DNA from: Providencia vermicola
Lineage (GTDB): Bacteria; Pseudomonadota; Gammaproteobacteria; Enterobacterales; Enterobacteriaceae
NCBI RefSeq assembly: GCF_010748935.1
Contig: NZ_CP048796.1
Location: forward strand, 561,001 to 625,000
Reading direction: 5' to 3'
DNA length: 64,000 nucleotides
In this document: positions 8,794-19,080 of the stretch, piece by piece
Position numbering within the stretch: the stretch's first letter is position 1
How the letters are laid out: every line of letters starts with the position of its first letter
The notes under the pieces: generated by a model
Databases searched by the model: none
What the model was told of the DNA's origin: nothing
Seen by the model: only the letters and a program-made list of their open reading frames with translations
Made by a program: the position numbers and the translations under genes

Positions 8794-9777
8794 TTAAGGG
8801 ATCAATAGGCTAGAACCTTGCGTTTTTCTCGACTCTAATGTGCGGTGTGCCGTTTGCACATCTTTTAAGGCAAAAATCTGTTGCTCTGGTACATCCACGT
8901 TCAGTTTGCCACTCAATATCATATCAAACAGCGCACGGCTGGCTTGATCTAGCTCGGCTCTATTAGTGACGTAGACCCCTAATGATGGGCGAGTGACATA
9001 CAAACCGCCTTTTTGATTTAATATTCCTAGGTTGACGCCTGTCACTGGGCCAGATGCATTACCAAAACTCACCATTAAACCACGGCGTTTCAGTGAATCG
9101 AGTGAGGCAATCCAAGTTGACTGGCCGACAGAGTCATAAACGACATTCACTTTTTCACCGTTGGTGATTTCTTTAACGCGTGCAGCAATATCTTCAGTTT
9201 GGTAATTAATCACTTCCCACGCACCAGCTGCTTTGGCGCGTTCTGCTTTTTCCGCACTACCAACCGTACCAATCATTTTGGCACCCAGCGCTTTTGCCCA
9301 TTGGCAAGCAATGAGTCCAACGCCGCCTGCTGCTGCATGGAATAAAAAGATTTCGTCGCGTTTGATTTGATAAGTTTGGTTCAGTAGGTAATAGACTGTC
9401 ATACCTTTTAGGCCACATGCCGCGGCTTGATTAAAGGAAATATCATCGGGTAGATGGGCAACAGCCTGTTCTGGTACATTGTGAACTTCACTGTATGCGC
9501 CGAGAGGGCCTTGAGCATACATGACTCGGTCACCAGGGCGAAAACCTGTTACTTGGGAACCGGTTTTCACCACAATACCCGCAGCTTCTGTACCCAGGCC
9601 TGAGGGCAAATTGGCGACAGGGTATAAACCGCTACGTACATAGGTATCAATATAGTTGATACCTATGGCATGGTTTTCTATCTGAATTTCGTTATCGGCA
9701 GGGTCTTTTAGCTCAAAATCGGTATAATTCAGAACTTCGGGGCCACCATTTTGTACAAATTCAATGCGTTTTACCAT
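8794..9777 (-). CDS. qor: NADPH:quinone oxidoreductase
   Basis: 327 aa from the ATG at 9777, exactly the length of E. coli QorA; a GGAG sits just upstream of this ATG, and the longer frame to 9897 adds 40 residues with no family match. It is a zeta-crystallin-type medium-chain reductase without structural zinc that uses NADPH to reduce quinones. Seen: MVKRIEFVQNGGPEVLNY at the N-terminus, IGINYIDTYVRSGLYP, the nucleotide-binding AAAGGVGLIACQWAKALGA, and VVYDSVGQSTW. It is convergent with dusA and divergent from dnaB, the same neighbourhood as in E. coli. Confidence 0.94.
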   Translation of the reverse strand: MVKRIEFVQNGGPEVLNYTDFELKDPADNEIQIENHAIGINYIDTYVRSGLYPVANLPSGLGTEAAGIVVKTGSQVTGFRPGDRVMYAQGPLGAYSEVHNVPEQAVAHLPDDISFNQAAACGLKGMTVYYLLNQTYQIKRDEIFLFHAAAGGVGLIACQWAKALGAKMIGTVGSAEKAERAKAAGAWEVINYQTEDIAARVKEITNGEKVNVVYDSVGQSTWIASLDSLKRRGLMVSFGNASGPVTGVNLGILNQKGGLYVTRPSLGVYVTNRAELDQASRALFDMILSGKLNVDVPEQQIFALKDVQTAHRTLESRKTQGSSLLIP

Positions 9778-10116
9778 GATCATCTCCGATAGTAACAGTA
9801 TTGGACTCGTCGTCTTGCAAGTTATCTGTTGGTTGAGGTGTGTAGCGGACAAATTTTGTTCCTTAATCCCATCGTGAGCTAGTTTCACGGGAATCATTGG
9901 ATTTGTTGGCTACAAATATTCGAATTATTTAGAAGCTGATTTGTCTACCATATCAATCACTCAATAATAACGCTATGGTTTCGTGGTATGAATTATAGGT
10001 TTATCACTCATCGGACAACGATAAAAATTCTGTTCAGGAAGTAAAGAAAGCGCCCTTCAATAACAAGTTTGGCGTATACTAATATGTTAGTAAATAATGG
10101 ATGTGGATAAGAAAGT

Positions 10117-11526
10117 ATGGCTAAGAAATACCCTTCAGAAAACAAAAACAGTGTGCCGCGCGACCAGCAGATGGAAGGCTTAAAACTTCCACCGCATTCT
10201 ATCGAAGCGGAGCAATCTGTATTGGGAGGGTTAATGCTAGATAACGAACGTTGGGATACTGTTTCTGAGCGCGTTACCCATGCAGACTTTTATAGTCGTC
10301 CACACCGTACTATTTTTGCTCAAATGCAAACCTTGCTAGAACAAGGCAAACCGATTGATCTGATCACGCTATCAGAGTCCCTAGAGCAACAAGGTGAGCT
10401 GGATGTTGTTGGGGGATTTGCTTACCTTGCCGAATTGTCAAAAAACACACCAAGTGCGGCGAACATTAATGCTTATGCGGACATTGTTCGTGAACGTGCT
10501 GTTGTGCGAGATATGATCTCGGTAGCGAATGAAATCGCCGATGCAGGTTATGACCCACAAGGGCGTAGTAGTGAAGATTTATTGGACTTTGCAGAAACGA
10601 AAGTCTTCCAAATTGCTGAATCGCGGGCCAATAAAGATGAAGGCCCAAAGGATATTGAAGCGATTTTAGCGGAAACCATCGAAAAAATTGAAAAACTATA
10701 TCAGCAGCCGCATGACGGTGTGACTGGGGTGTCAACAGGCTACCAAGATCTCGATAAAAAGACAGCCGGCCTACAGGGCTCCGATTTAATTATCGTCGCC
10801 GCCCGTCCATCAATGGGGAAAACGACCTTTGCGATGAACTTGTGTGAAAATGCGGCAATGACGGAAGAAAAACCGGTTTTGATTTTCAGCTTGGAGATGC
10901 CCGGCAACCAGATCATGATGCGTATGTTGGCCTCATTATCCCGTGTTGACCAAACGCGTATTCGTACTGGGCAGCTTGATGATGAGGATTGGGCACGAAT
11001 TTCGAGCACGATGGGGATCTTGTCTGAAAAGCGTAATATGTATATCGATGACTCCTCGGGGTTAACGCCGACAGAGGTTCGCTCACGCGCTCGCCGTATT
11101 TATCGTGAACATGGCGGCTTGAGCCTAATCATGATCGACTACCTACAGTTGATGCGAGTTCCTGCGTTATCAGACAACCGAACGTTAGAGATCGCGGAGA
11201 TCTCGCGTTCACTTAAAGCGTTAGCGAAAGAGCTTAATGTACCCGTTGTGGCGCTTTCACAGCTAAACCGAAGCCTTGAGCAACGTGCAGATAAACGCCC
11301 AGTCAACTCCGACTTACGTGAATCAGGCTCTATCGAGCAGGATGCTGACTTGATCATGTTTATTTATCGTGATGAAGTTTATCACGACAACAGCGACTTG
11401 AAAGGCGTTGCGGAAATTATTATAGGTAAACAGCGTAATGGGCCAATTGGTACGGTTAGATTGACGTTCAATGGCCAATGGTCTCGCTTCGATAACTATG
11501 CGGGGCCGGCTTACGATGATGAATAA
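10117..11526 (+). CDS. dnaB: Replicative DNA helicase DnaB
   Basis: 469 aa (E. coli 471). Hexameric 5'-3' helicase that unwinds the replication fork and recruits primase. The N-terminal helical domain (LPPHSIEAEQSVLGGLMLD, residues about 24-42) binds DnaG and DnaC. The RecA-like C-terminal domain has Walker A RPSMGKTTFAMN near residue 230, Walker B LIMIDYLQLM, and the DnaB signature around SLKALAKELNVPVVALSQLNR. No intein is present. It is followed by a strong terminator at 11572 and then alr, the E. coli order. Confidence 0.98.
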   Translation: MAKKYPSENKNSVPRDQQMEGLKLPPHSIEAEQSVLGGLMLDNERWDTVSERVTHADFYSRPHRTIFAQMQTLLEQGKPIDLITLSESLEQQGELDVVGGFAYLAELSKNTPSAANINAYADIVRERAVVRDMISVANEIADAGYDPQGRSSEDLLDFAETKVFQIAESRANKDEGPKDIEAILAETIEKIEKLYQQPHDGVTGVSTGYQDLDKKTAGLQGSDLIIVAARPSMGKTTFAMNLCENAAMTEEKPVLIFSLEMPGNQIMMRMLASLSRVDQTRIRTGQLDDEDWARISSTMGILSEKRNMYIDDSSGLTPTEVRSRARRIYREHGGLSLIMIDYLQLMRVPALSDNRTLEIAEISRSLKALAKELNVPVVALSQLNRSLEQRADKRPVNSDLRESGSIEQDADLIMFIYRDEVYHDNSDLKGVAEIIIGKQRNGPIGTVRLTFNGQWSRFDNYAGPAYDDE

Positions 11527-11571
11527 ACACTCACCCGATTTCGAGTTGTCATTGCGTTGACTCAGTTCACT

Positions 11572-11614
11572 CGTCTTAGCCGCATACTTTGGTATGCCCC
11601 TAAGGCGTTTTTTT
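11572..11614 (+). terminator. Terminator of dnaB
   Basis: Two-part stem CGTCTTAG-cc-GCATAC / GTATGC-cc-CTAAGGCG (one G-T pair) closed by a TTTG loop and followed by seven T. Confidence 0.88.
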
Positions 11615-11700
11615 GTGTCGTGTTATGACAACTGGAATGATTTCGTGTATTCACTAACGATAGTTTTAGTGATGAGAGCATAAAAATAAAAGAGGAAATA

Positions 11701-12783
11701 ATGAAAGCGGCAACCGCATTAATTAACCGCCGCGCTCTGCGACACAATCTGCAACGCGTCAGAGAATTAGCACCACACAGTCGTCTCATTGCAATTGTTA
11801 AAGCAAACGCTTATGGCCATGGATTAACTGAAGTCAGTACCGGTATTGAAGACCTCGTTGATGGGTTTGGGGTTGCCCGTCTTAAGGAAGCTCTGGCATT
11901 AAGAGAAAAGGGAATAACAGCTCCCATCGTGTTACTTGAAGGTTTCTTTGAACATTCTGATCTGCCATTGTTAGTCACACACCGTATCGATACGGTTATC
12001 CATTGTATTGAACAACTTGAAATGTTGGAAAATGTTCAGTTAGCGATGCCTATCAAAGTTTGGATGAAACTTGATACGGGTATGCATCGCTTAGGTGTAC
12101 TTCCTCAAGATGCGGAGGCGTTTTATCAGCGTTTACAAGCTTGTAAAAATGTCGAATTGCCTATCAATATTGTTAGCCATTTTTGTCAGGCTGATGAACA
12201 TGAATTACCTACAACCGCTAAACAAATCCATTGCTTCAAACAATTTATTGAGAATAAGGTCGGGGAAAAATCGATTGCGGCATCGGCAGGCATTCTATTA
12301 TGGCCAGAAGCTCACTATGATTGGGTAAGACCGGGCATTATAATGTATGGCGCGTCTCCGCAAGAAGGAGTCCCCGCTAAATCCTTTGGTTTAGAAAGTG
12401 TGATGACACTTAAATCAACATTAATTGCCGTCAGAGAGCATGCTGCTGGGCAATGTGTCGGATATGGTGCAACATGGTGTAGTGACCGTGATACTCGACT
12501 TGGCGTCGTGGCAATTGGTTATGGTGACGGCTATCCTCGAAGTGCGCCATCGGGCACACCCGTTTTGGTTAATGGGCGAAAAGTGCCAATTGTAGGGCGC
12601 GTTTCTATGGATATGATCACCGTCGATTTAGGCCCAAATGCCAATGATAAAGTAGGTGATGAGGTGGTTTTATGGGGGAAAGCTCTGCCTGTTGAGGAAA
12701 TTGCCAAACAAACAGGAATTATCAACTATGAACTACTGACAAAATTAACCTCAAGAGTTGTCATGGAATATGTAGACGAATAA
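11701..12783 (+). CDS. alr: Alanine racemase, biosynthetic
   Basis: 360 aa PLP enzyme that interconverts L- and D-alanine for peptidoglycan. The PLP lysine is K34 in [11 protein letters not shown] and the opposing catalytic tyrosine is Y255 in [22 protein letters not shown] and [14 protein letters not shown] are family signatures. The start at 11701 is preceded by GAGGAAA. Size and position after dnaB identify Alr rather than catabolic DadX. It is followed after 67 bases by tyrB, as in E. coli. Confidence 0.96.
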   Translation: MKAATALINRRALRHNLQRVRELAPHSRLIAIVKANAYGHGLTEVSTGIEDLVDGFGVARLKEALALREKGITAPIVLLEGFFEHSDLPLLVTHRIDTVIHCIEQLEMLENVQLAMPIKVWMKLDTGMHRLGVLPQDAEAFYQRLQACKNVELPINIVSHFCQADEHELPTTAKQIHCFKQFIENKVGEKSIAASAGILLWPEAHYDWVRPGIIMYGASPQEGVPAKSFGLESVMTLKSTLIAVREHAAGQCVGYGATWCSDRDTRLGVVAIGYGDGYPRSAPSGTPVLVNGRKVPIVGRVSMDMITVDLGPNANDKVGDEVVLWGKALPVEEIAKQTGIINYELLTKLTSRVVMEYVDE

Positions 12784-12850
12784 CTGACAAAGGGTTATTT
12801 TCAAAAGACGAGACGAAAAATAGAATATTATCTGATTATGGAGATGTCCT

Positions 12851-14047
12851 GTGTACCAACACGTTGATTCCTATCCTGGCGATCCCATCCTTTCGTTAAT
12901 GGATGAATTTAATAAAGATACTCGTGAAAACAAAATCAATTTGAGTATTGGCCTGTATTATGACGGTGAAGGCAAAACACCAGAGCTAAAAACAGTGGGC
13001 CATGCAAAAGCGGCTTTAAATAAGCTGCCACCAAGTGCATCACTGTATTTGCCGATGGAAGGTTTAAAAGATTATCGATTGGAGATCCAACACCTGCTAT
13101 TTGGTGCTGATTGCCCACTGATCGCTCAAGAGCGTATTGCAACAGTACAAACGATAGGGGGGTCTGGTGCGCTAAAACTGGGGGCTGATTTCCTTCACCA
13201 TTATTTCCCTCAATCTGAGGTTTGGTGTAGTGATCCAACATGGGAAAACCATGCCTCTATTTTTTCTGGTGCCGGTACCAAAGTTCACTACTACCCTTAT
13301 TTTGATGAAAAAACTAAAGGGGTTAAATTTGCTGAAATGCTCGCAACATTTAAGACGTTGCCAGCAAATAGCATCATTTTAATGCATCCGTGTTGCCATA
13401 ATCCAACGGGGTCTGATTTGACACCTGTGCAGTGGGATGAAGTGACTAAAGTCGCAAAAGCACAAAAACTGATCCCATTCTTAGATATTGCTTACCAAGG
13501 TTTCGCTGAAGGTATTGATGAAGATGCTTATGCTATCAGAGCGATGGTCAAAGCAGGTTTACCGGTATTCGTCAGTAATTCATTCTCCAAAATCTTTGGT
13601 ATCTATGGTGAACGTGCTGGTGGCCTATCTGTTATTTGTGAAAACCAAGAAGAACGCGACCGCGTTCTTGGTCAGCTAAAAGCAGGGGTTCGTCGCCTTT
13701 ATTCTAGCCCTCCATCAAACGGAGCTAAGATTGTGGCGCAAGTGCTGACTGATAGCGAACAAAAAGCACAATGGTTGAAAGAAGTTGAAGAGATGCGAGT
13801 GCGTATTGTCGAAATGCGTACAGTCCTCGTGGACGAACTGAAAAAAGCTTTACCTGAAAAGAACTTTGACCATCTGTTAAAACAACGCGGTATGTTCAGC
13901 TATACAGGATTTACAAAAGAACAGGTTGCTCGTTTGAAAGATGAGTTTGCGGTCTATTTAGTCGGAACTGGGCGAGTTTGTATGGCTGGAGTTAACCGCC
14001 ATAACGTGCATCGTATCGTTGAAGCTTTTGCTGCGGTTAGTCAGTAA
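12851..14047 (+). CDS. tyrB: Aromatic amino acid aminotransferase
   Basis: 398 aa class I aminotransferase catalysing the last step of tyrosine and phenylalanine synthesis, and also acting on leucine. GTG start at 12851 after GGAGA. Family segments are [38 protein letters not shown] and the PLP-binding lysine K247 in [21 protein letters not shown] and the ending [18 protein letters not shown] match TyrB better than AspC. No TyrR box was recognised in the short upstream gap. A terminator follows at 14064. Confidence 0.93.
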   Translation: MYQHVDSYPGDPILSLMDEFNKDTRENKINLSIGLYYDGEGKTPELKTVGHAKAALNKLPPSASLYLPMEGLKDYRLEIQHLLFGADCPLIAQERIATVQTIGGSGALKLGADFLHHYFPQSEVWCSDPTWENHASIFSGAGTKVHYYPYFDEKTKGVKFAEMLATFKTLPANSIILMHPCCHNPTGSDLTPVQWDEVTKVAKAQKLIPFLDIAYQGFAEGIDEDAYAIRAMVKAGLPVFVSNSFSKIFGIYGERAGGLSVICENQEERDRVLGQLKAGVRRLYSSPPSNGAKIVAQVLTDSEQKAQWLKEVEEMRVRIVEMRTVLVDELKKALPEKNFDHLLKQRGMFSYTGFTKEQVARLKDEFAVYLVGTGRVCMAGVNRHNVHRIVEAFAAVSQ

Positions 14048-14063
14048 CCGTCGAGTGATATCG

Positions 14064-14096
14064 TAAAAAAACGCAGGTAAATCCTGCGTTTTTTAT
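14064..14096 (+). terminator. Terminator of tyrB
   Basis: ACGCAGG / CCTGCGT stem with a short AT loop, preceded by A-rich and followed by T-rich sequence; it may also serve uvrA reading from the other side, since uvrA ends at 14158. Confidence 0.85.
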
Positions 14097-14157
14097 TAAA
14101 GAGGCAGTGACACAACGCGGCGATCAAAAACCGCCATTGTTTGGGTCACCGTGATAT

Positions 14158-16992
14158 TTAGTAGCCACGAGCCAAGATTGGTTTTAAGAAACGAGCAGTA
14201 TGCGATTTTTCACATTCCGCCACCTCTTCTGGGGTACCTGAAATTAATATTTCACCACCACCGCTGCCCCCTTCAGGGCCTAAATCGACAATCCAGTCAG
14301 CCGTTTTGATAACATCTAAGTTATGCTCAATGACCACAATGGTGTTACCTTGATCGCGTAATTGATGCAATACCGTCAGCAGCTGTTGGATATCTGCAAA
14401 ATGTAAGCCAGTCGTTGGTTCATCAAGGATATAAATGGTTTGCCCAGTACCACGTTTCGATAATTCACGTGCAAGTTTCACGCGTTGCGCTTCACCACCA
14501 GACAAAGTGGTGGCTGACTGGCCTAAACGAATGTAGGAAAGACCAACATCCATCAATGTTTGCAGTTTACGCGCAAGAGCAGGGACGGCATCAAAGAAAT
14601 CACGAGCCTCCTCAATAGTCATATCAAGTACTTCGTGAATGCTTTTTCCTTTGTATTTAATCTCTAATGTCTCACGGTTATAACGCTTACCTTTACACTG
14701 GTCACAGGGTACATAAACATCAGGTAAGAAGTGCATCTCAACCTTGATCACACCGTCGCCTTGGCAGGCCTCGCAGCGACCACCTTTGACGTTGAAACTA
14801 AATCGACCTGGATTATAGCCACGAGTTCGTGATTCAGGTACACCTGCAAATAGTTCACGAATAGGTGTAAAGACCCCCGTATAGGTGGCTGGGTTTGAAC
14901 GAGGTGTACGGCCGATAGGGCTCTGGTCGATATCAATGACTTTATCGAAATGCTCGAGACCCTCAACATCTAAATAAGGGGCAGGTGTGATGGTCGTTGC
15001 ACCATTTAATTGACGCTGTGCGATAGGGAATAAAGTATCGTTGATCAGCGTGGACTTCCCTGAACCAGAAACGCCTGTAATACAAGTAAATAAGCCAACA
15101 GGGAGTCTAAGGGTGACATTTTTTAGGTTGTTCCCTTTAGCACCATGTAATTGGAGCATCTTGTCTTTATTCACGGGAACTCGTTTCTCGGGAATTTCGA
15201 TTCGTCGTTCACCGCTTAAGAACTTACCCGTTAATGACTCTGGGTTGGCAATGATATCTTCTAATGTGCCTTGGGCAACAATTTGGCCGCCGTGCACACC
15301 GGCTCCAGGGCCAATATCAATAACGTGGTCTGCCGCACAGATTGCATCTTCATCGTGCTCAACCACAATCACGGTGTTACCTAAGTTACGTAGATGGATT
15401 AGCGTTTCTAACAGGCGGTCATTATCGCGTTGATGGAGTCCGATTGAAGGCTCATCAAGGACATACATAACTCCAACAAGCCCTGCACCGATTTGGCTGG
15501 CAAGACGAATACGCTGTGCCTCACCGCCGGATAAGGTATCCGCGGAGCGAGAAAGGGTTAGGTAATTAAGGCCTACGTTAACTAAGAATTTTAATCGATC
15601 ACTGATTTCTTTTAGGACTTTTTCGGCAATTTTCGCCCTTTGTCCGCTGAGTTTTAGATTTTGGAAAAATGCCATAGCATGGCCAATGCTGTAATCGGCA
15701 ATTTCAGGTAACGTGGTGTTTTCGACGAAAACAAAGCGTGCTTCTTTACGCAAGCGAGTTCCGTGACATGTCACACAAGGCCGGTTGCTGATATATTTCG
15801 CCAGTTCTTCACGTACCGCAGTAGATTCCGTTTCTTTATAGCGGCGCTCCATATTATTGAGCACCCCTTCGAATGGATGGCGGCGAACAGTGATATCACC
15901 TCGATCATTACGGTATTTGAACTCAATGGTCTCTTTCCCTGAGCCATATAAAATAATTTTTTGAATCGATGGGCTTAGGGATTCATAAGGAGCTTCAACA
16001 TCAAATTTATAATGTTCCGCTAGGGATTGTAGCATTTGAAAATAGTAGAAGTTACGGCGATCCCAACCGCGGATAGCTCCTCCGGCTAAGGAAATCTCCG
16101 TACTTTGAATGACTCTTTCCGGATCAAAGAATTGTTGAACGCCAAGGCCATCACAACTTGGGCAAGCACCAGCCGGATTGTTAAAGGAAAAGAGACGTGG
16201 CTCTAATTCCATCATGCTGTAACCGCATACCGAGCAGGCAAAATTAGCGGAGAAAACGAGCTCTTCAGCTTGCGGGTCATCCATGTCGGCCACAATGGCT
16301 GTGCCACCCGACAATTCCAGTGCCGTTTCAAATGATTCAGCTAAACGTTGTGCAATATCATCACGGATCTTAAAACGATCAACGACCACCTCGATGGTGT
16401 GTTTCTTTTGTAATTCAAGGGGCGGTGGATCGGAGAGATCACAAACCTCACCATCAATACGCGCGCGGATGTAACCTTGAGAGGCTAAATTATCTAATAA
16501 TTTGACATGCTCACCTTTACGATCTTTCACGACGGGGGCTAACAACATCATGCGGCGTTCAGAGGGCTGAGCCAAAACATTATCAACCATTTGGCTTACT
16601 GTTTGCGCTGCGAGTGGAATGTTATGGTCAGGGCAACGAGGTTCCCCAACACGAGCAAACAGCAAACGCAAGTAATCATGGATCTCAGTGATGGTACCGA
16701 CTGTAGACCTCGGGTTATGAGAGGTGGATTTCTGTTCAATCGAAATAGCGGGTGATAGCCCTTCGATGTGGTCAACATCAGGTTTTTCCATCAGCGAGAG
16801 AAATTGCCTTGCATAAGCTGATAATGATTCAACATAGCGTCTTTGACCTTCCGCATAGAGCGTATCAAAGGCTAATGATGATTTCCCTGAACCGGACAAC
16901 CCTGTAATAACTATCAGTTTGTCTCGGGGGATGATGAGATTGATGTTCTTAAGATTATGAGTGCGGGCACCGCGTACTTCGATATTATCCAT
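14158..16992 (-). CDS. uvrA: Excinuclease ABC subunit A
   Basis: 944 aa (E. coli 940). DNA damage-recognition ATPase of nucleotide excision repair; the dimer loads UvrB at lesions. Two ABC modules are visible: Walker [10 protein letters not shown] at residues 31-39 and GVSGSGKST near residue 640, with signature sequences [16 protein letters not shown] and [16 protein letters not shown]. Zinc fingers CSVCGY...CPSC and CEAC...CDQC flank the ATP cassettes. The start at 16992 fits the family N-terminus [16 protein letters not shown]. It is divergent from ssb with a LexA box 65 bases upstream, so SOS induction is expected. Confidence 0.98.
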   Translation of the reverse strand: MDNIEVRGARTHNLKNINLIIPRDKLIVITGLSGSGKSSLAFDTLYAEGQRRYVESLSAYARQFLSLMEKPDVDHIEGLSPAISIEQKSTSHNPRSTVGTITEIHDYLRLLFARVGEPRCPDHNIPLAAQTVSQMVDNVLAQPSERRMMLLAPVVKDRKGEHVKLLDNLASQGYIRARIDGEVCDLSDPPPLELQKKHTIEVVVDRFKIRDDIAQRLAESFETALELSGGTAIVADMDDPQAEELVFSANFACSVCGYSMMELEPRLFSFNNPAGACPSCDGLGVQQFFDPERVIQSTEISLAGGAIRGWDRRNFYYFQMLQSLAEHYKFDVEAPYESLSPSIQKIILYGSGKETIEFKYRNDRGDITVRRHPFEGVLNNMERRYKETESTAVREELAKYISNRPCVTCHGTRLRKEARFVFVENTTLPEIADYSIGHAMAFFQNLKLSGQRAKIAEKVLKEISDRLKFLVNVGLNYLTLSRSADTLSGGEAQRIRLASQIGAGLVGVMYVLDEPSIGLHQRDNDRLLETLIHLRNLGNTVIVVEHDEDAICAADHVIDIGPGAGVHGGQIVAQGTLEDIIANPESLTGKFLSGERRIEIPEKRVPVNKDKMLQLHGAKGNNLKNVTLRLPVGLFTCITGVSGSGKSTLINDTLFPIAQRQLNGATTITPAPYLDVEGLEHFDKVIDIDQSPIGRTPRSNPATYTGVFTPIRELFAGVPESRTRGYNPGRFSFNVKGGRCEACQGDGVIKVEMHFLPDVYVPCDQCKGKRYNRETLEIKYKGKSIHEVLDMTIEEARDFFDAVPALARKLQTLMDVGLSYIRLGQSATTLSGGEAQRVKLARELSKRGTGQTIYILDEPTTGLHFADIQQLLTVLHQLRDQGNTIVVIEHNLDVIKTADWIVDLGPEGGSGGGEILISGTPEEVAECEKSHTARFLKPILARGY

Positions 16993-17389
16993 TTACCACT
17001 TCCCGGATGATTTGATAGTGAACAATCATAAGTGGATCATTATCGCACAATTTAGACTGAATGAATATACAGTATTCTATTAAAAAAAAGATTATACATG
17101 TTATACTTCAGGCTCTCGCATTGCTGACGATACTGATTCGAACACATCATTATACCGATAATGATGCGGCTGACTGGTCGTCGGTTTGTTTATCAGTTGA
17201 ATTCATTGAAGCCTATATTTTTTGTCTATCAACACTGATAATAATGATAGGGCTTAAATTTTCAAAGCGGTTCGCATTTTGATTGAACAGCGGGGATTTT
17301 CATCGGGAATGCGTATGCAATACTTGATTGGTCGTGTTAAACTTCATGACCAATACAGAGATTAAATCTAATGCATCAGGAGTGTTTAA
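16993..17389. other. Divergent uvrA-ssb regulatory region
   Basis: 397 bases containing the LexA box and presumably several ssb promoters. A 73-codon frame (17061-17282) starts inside the LexA box and is judged non-coding. Confidence 0.6.
17057..17072. promoter_or_regulatory. LexA (SOS) box for uvrA and ssb
   Basis: CTGAATGAATATACAG on the plus strand; on the uvrA strand it reads CTGTATATTCATTCAG, with CTGT-N8-NCAG arms, and equals the E. coli uvrA SOS box as I recall it. Confidence 0.9.
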
Positions 17390-17908
17390 ATGGCCAGCAG
17401 AGGCGTAAATAAAGTAATTCTTATCGGTAACTTAGGGCAAGATCCTGAAATCCGTTACATGCCTAATGGCGGTGCCGTGGCAAACCTGACTCTGGCAACT
17501 TCTGAAAGCTGGCGTGATAAGCAAACCGGCGAAATGCGTGAGAAAACAGAATGGCACCGCGTGGTTATTTTCGGCAAATTAGCTGAAGTTGCGGGTGAAT
17601 ATCTGAAAAAAGGTTCTCAGGTATACATCGAAGGTTCTTTGCAAACGCGTAAATGGCAAGACCAAAGTGGTCAAGATCGTTATACCACAGAAGTCGTGGT
17701 TAACATTGGCGGGTCAATGCAAATGCTAGGCGGACGCGGCGGTGAATCTTCAGGCCAAAGCCAAGGTGGCCAAGGTGGTTGGGGGCAACCACAGCAACCA
17801 GCAGCGCAACAATTTAGTGGTGGTGGCGCACCAGCGCGTGCACCGTCATCGCCAGCTCCACAAAGCAGTGAGCCACCAATTGATTTTGATGACGATATTC
17901 CGTTCTAA
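17390..17908 (+). CDS. ssb: Single-stranded DNA-binding protein
   Basis: 172 aa (E. coli 178). Tetrameric protein coating single-stranded DNA in replication, repair and recombination. The OB-fold occupies residues 1-112 ([49 protein letters not shown]). A Gly/Gln/Pro-rich disordered linker follows, then the conserved acidic tip [10 protein letters not shown] that docks partner proteins. ATG at 17390 after AGGAG. Divergent from uvrA behind a LexA box; terminator at 17942. Confidence 0.98.
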   Translation: MASRGVNKVILIGNLGQDPEIRYMPNGGAVANLTLATSESWRDKQTGEMREKTEWHRVVIFGKLAEVAGEYLKKGSQVYIEGSLQTRKWQDQSGQDRYTTEVVVNIGGSMQMLGGRGGESSGQSQGGQGGWGQPQQPAAQQFSGGGAPARAPSSPAPQSSEPPIDFDDDIPF

Positions 17909-17941
17909 GGCTCGCCTAAAAATAGAATGTTGAAGAATGAT

Positions 17942-17970
17942 AAAATACCCTTATTTTAAGGGTATTTTTA
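17942..17970 (+). terminator. Terminator of ssb
   Basis: 11-bp perfect stem AAAATACCCTT / AAGGGTATTTT with a 5-base loop, T-rich tail, 33 bases after the ssb stop. Confidence 0.88.
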
Positions 17971-18427
17971 TTTGTTCAGGAGAGTCTTTGATACAATACT
18001 TATTATTCATATAGTTAACTAGGATGGCTAACTTTCTGTTAGCTTGATAAGCCTATTGTTTTATCGTTATGAGTATAAAAATTAATATCAAATCGTTCTT
18101 TAAAAAGAAAAACGATGATAGAAAAGAAGTGAATCACCCCCTGTTACTTATTTTATTATTTAAATTGAGTTATTGAACATTGATTTTAATGATGTGAATG
18201 AAATGGTGAGTTTGATTGAGCATCATTTTTAAACATAACAGAAAGGTATCGATAGATATTCCACGAAGGCGGCTTTTGTTTATTATTGATGTGTGTTTTG
18301 GGGATGCAATAACCTTATTATCATTCAATTATAGTTTTTTTATAAAGTTAAACCTTAAGGGTTGATTAAAATTTTATTAAGGTTTCTTTAAGTATTGTTT
18401 TAATGAGTTATTAATGACTTCATTGAT

Positions 18428-18463
18428 AAAAAAGCCCCAGAGAGTGATTACAAGGGGCTTTTT
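18428..18463 (-). terminator. Bidirectional terminator downstream of aarP
   Basis: AAAAAGCCCC / GGGGCTTTTT stem around a 15-base loop; T-runs on both strands. It lies 50 bases past the aarP stop. Confidence 0.85.
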
Positions 18464-18515
18464 AGATAGTGATATCAGAAAGTTTTAAATATTGATGTTT
18501 TTTCATATGAAATAA

Positions 18516-18923
18516 TTAAGCTACCTTTGGTTCCAGTAGTAGCGGATCATTATCATAATTATTTGCAAGTCGATATAAAGAAGGTGATGTACCTAAATAC
18601 GCTTTAAATCTTTTTGCGAATGATTGTTGCGAGTCAAATTGATATTTAAGCGCAATATCAATAACTTGAAGTTTTGTTGTTTGTAAGTCTTTTGCTGCTT
18701 CACTGATCCTTCTGCGGCGGATATATTCACCAAGAGGCATACCGACTATTTTACGAAATACTCGCTGTAAGTGCCATTTGGTATATCCAGAACGTTGAGC
18801 AATATCATCGAGTAATAATCTTCTGGTTAGGTTTTCTTCTATCCAAACAAGAATTTCATTGACGACAGCAGATTGGAATTCAGTATATTTTTTACTGTAT
18901 GAAATAGTTAATTTATTGTACAT
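18516..18923 (-). CDS. aarP: AraC-family activator, AarP-like (MarA/SoxS/Rob class)
   Basis: 135 aa, a bare double helix-turn-helix regulator without a ligand domain, like MarA and SoxS. First HTH: LLLDDIAQRSGYTKWHLQRVF; second: VIDIALKYQFDSQQSFAKRF, with YIRRRRISEAA between. P. stuartii AarP is a 135-residue MarA/SoxS homologue that activates the chromosomal 2'-N-acetyltransferase gene and raises multidrug resistance; length and class match. It lies between ssb and ghxP where E. coli carries soxS, but no soxR is next to it. An MFS gene lies upstream on the same strand (158-base gap). Naming rests on recalled family features and context, not on an alignment. Confidence 0.82.
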   Translation of the reverse strand: MYNKLTISYSKKYTEFQSAVVNEILVWIEENLTRRLLLDDIAQRSGYTKWHLQRVFRKIVGMPLGEYIRRRRISEAAKDLQTTKLQVIDIALKYQFDSQQSFAKRFKAYLGTSPSLYRLANNYDNDPLLLEPKVA

Positions 18924-19080
18924 AATACACTTCCTAGTTATTAGGTATTAAGCATAGTATTCATCTTATGAATTTAAAATAAATAAATCCTAAACAAACT
19001 AATAAGACAGAGAGTTTCATAATGATTAATAGTCATTGGGTTACTAAAGGTAAAATTAAATACTGTTGTTATGGTTTAGT

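Larger units (their letters stand above)
17909..18515. other. Intergenic region between ssb and aarP
   Basis: About 600 AT-rich bases between convergent ssb and aarP, bounded by the ssb terminator (17942) and the aarP terminator (18428). A 35-codon frame at 18069-18176 lacks a ribosome site and is not called. E. coli has yjcB and yjcC in this place; no trace of either is seen. Confidence 0.6.

Noticed and set aside
14158-16992. Several long antisense frames (for example 15041-15433) inside uvrA
   Set aside because: Ser/Pro-rich shadow translations of a highly conserved gene, with no start signals of their own.
17061-17282. 73-codon hydrophobic frame between uvrA and ssb
   Set aside because: It begins inside the LexA box, lacks a ribosome site, and its region is expected to hold ssb promoters; no recognisable family.
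18069-18176. 35-codon basic frame downstream of ssb
   Set aside because: No Shine-Dalgarno sequence and low-complexity Lys/Leu-rich product typical of chance frames in AT-rich DNA.
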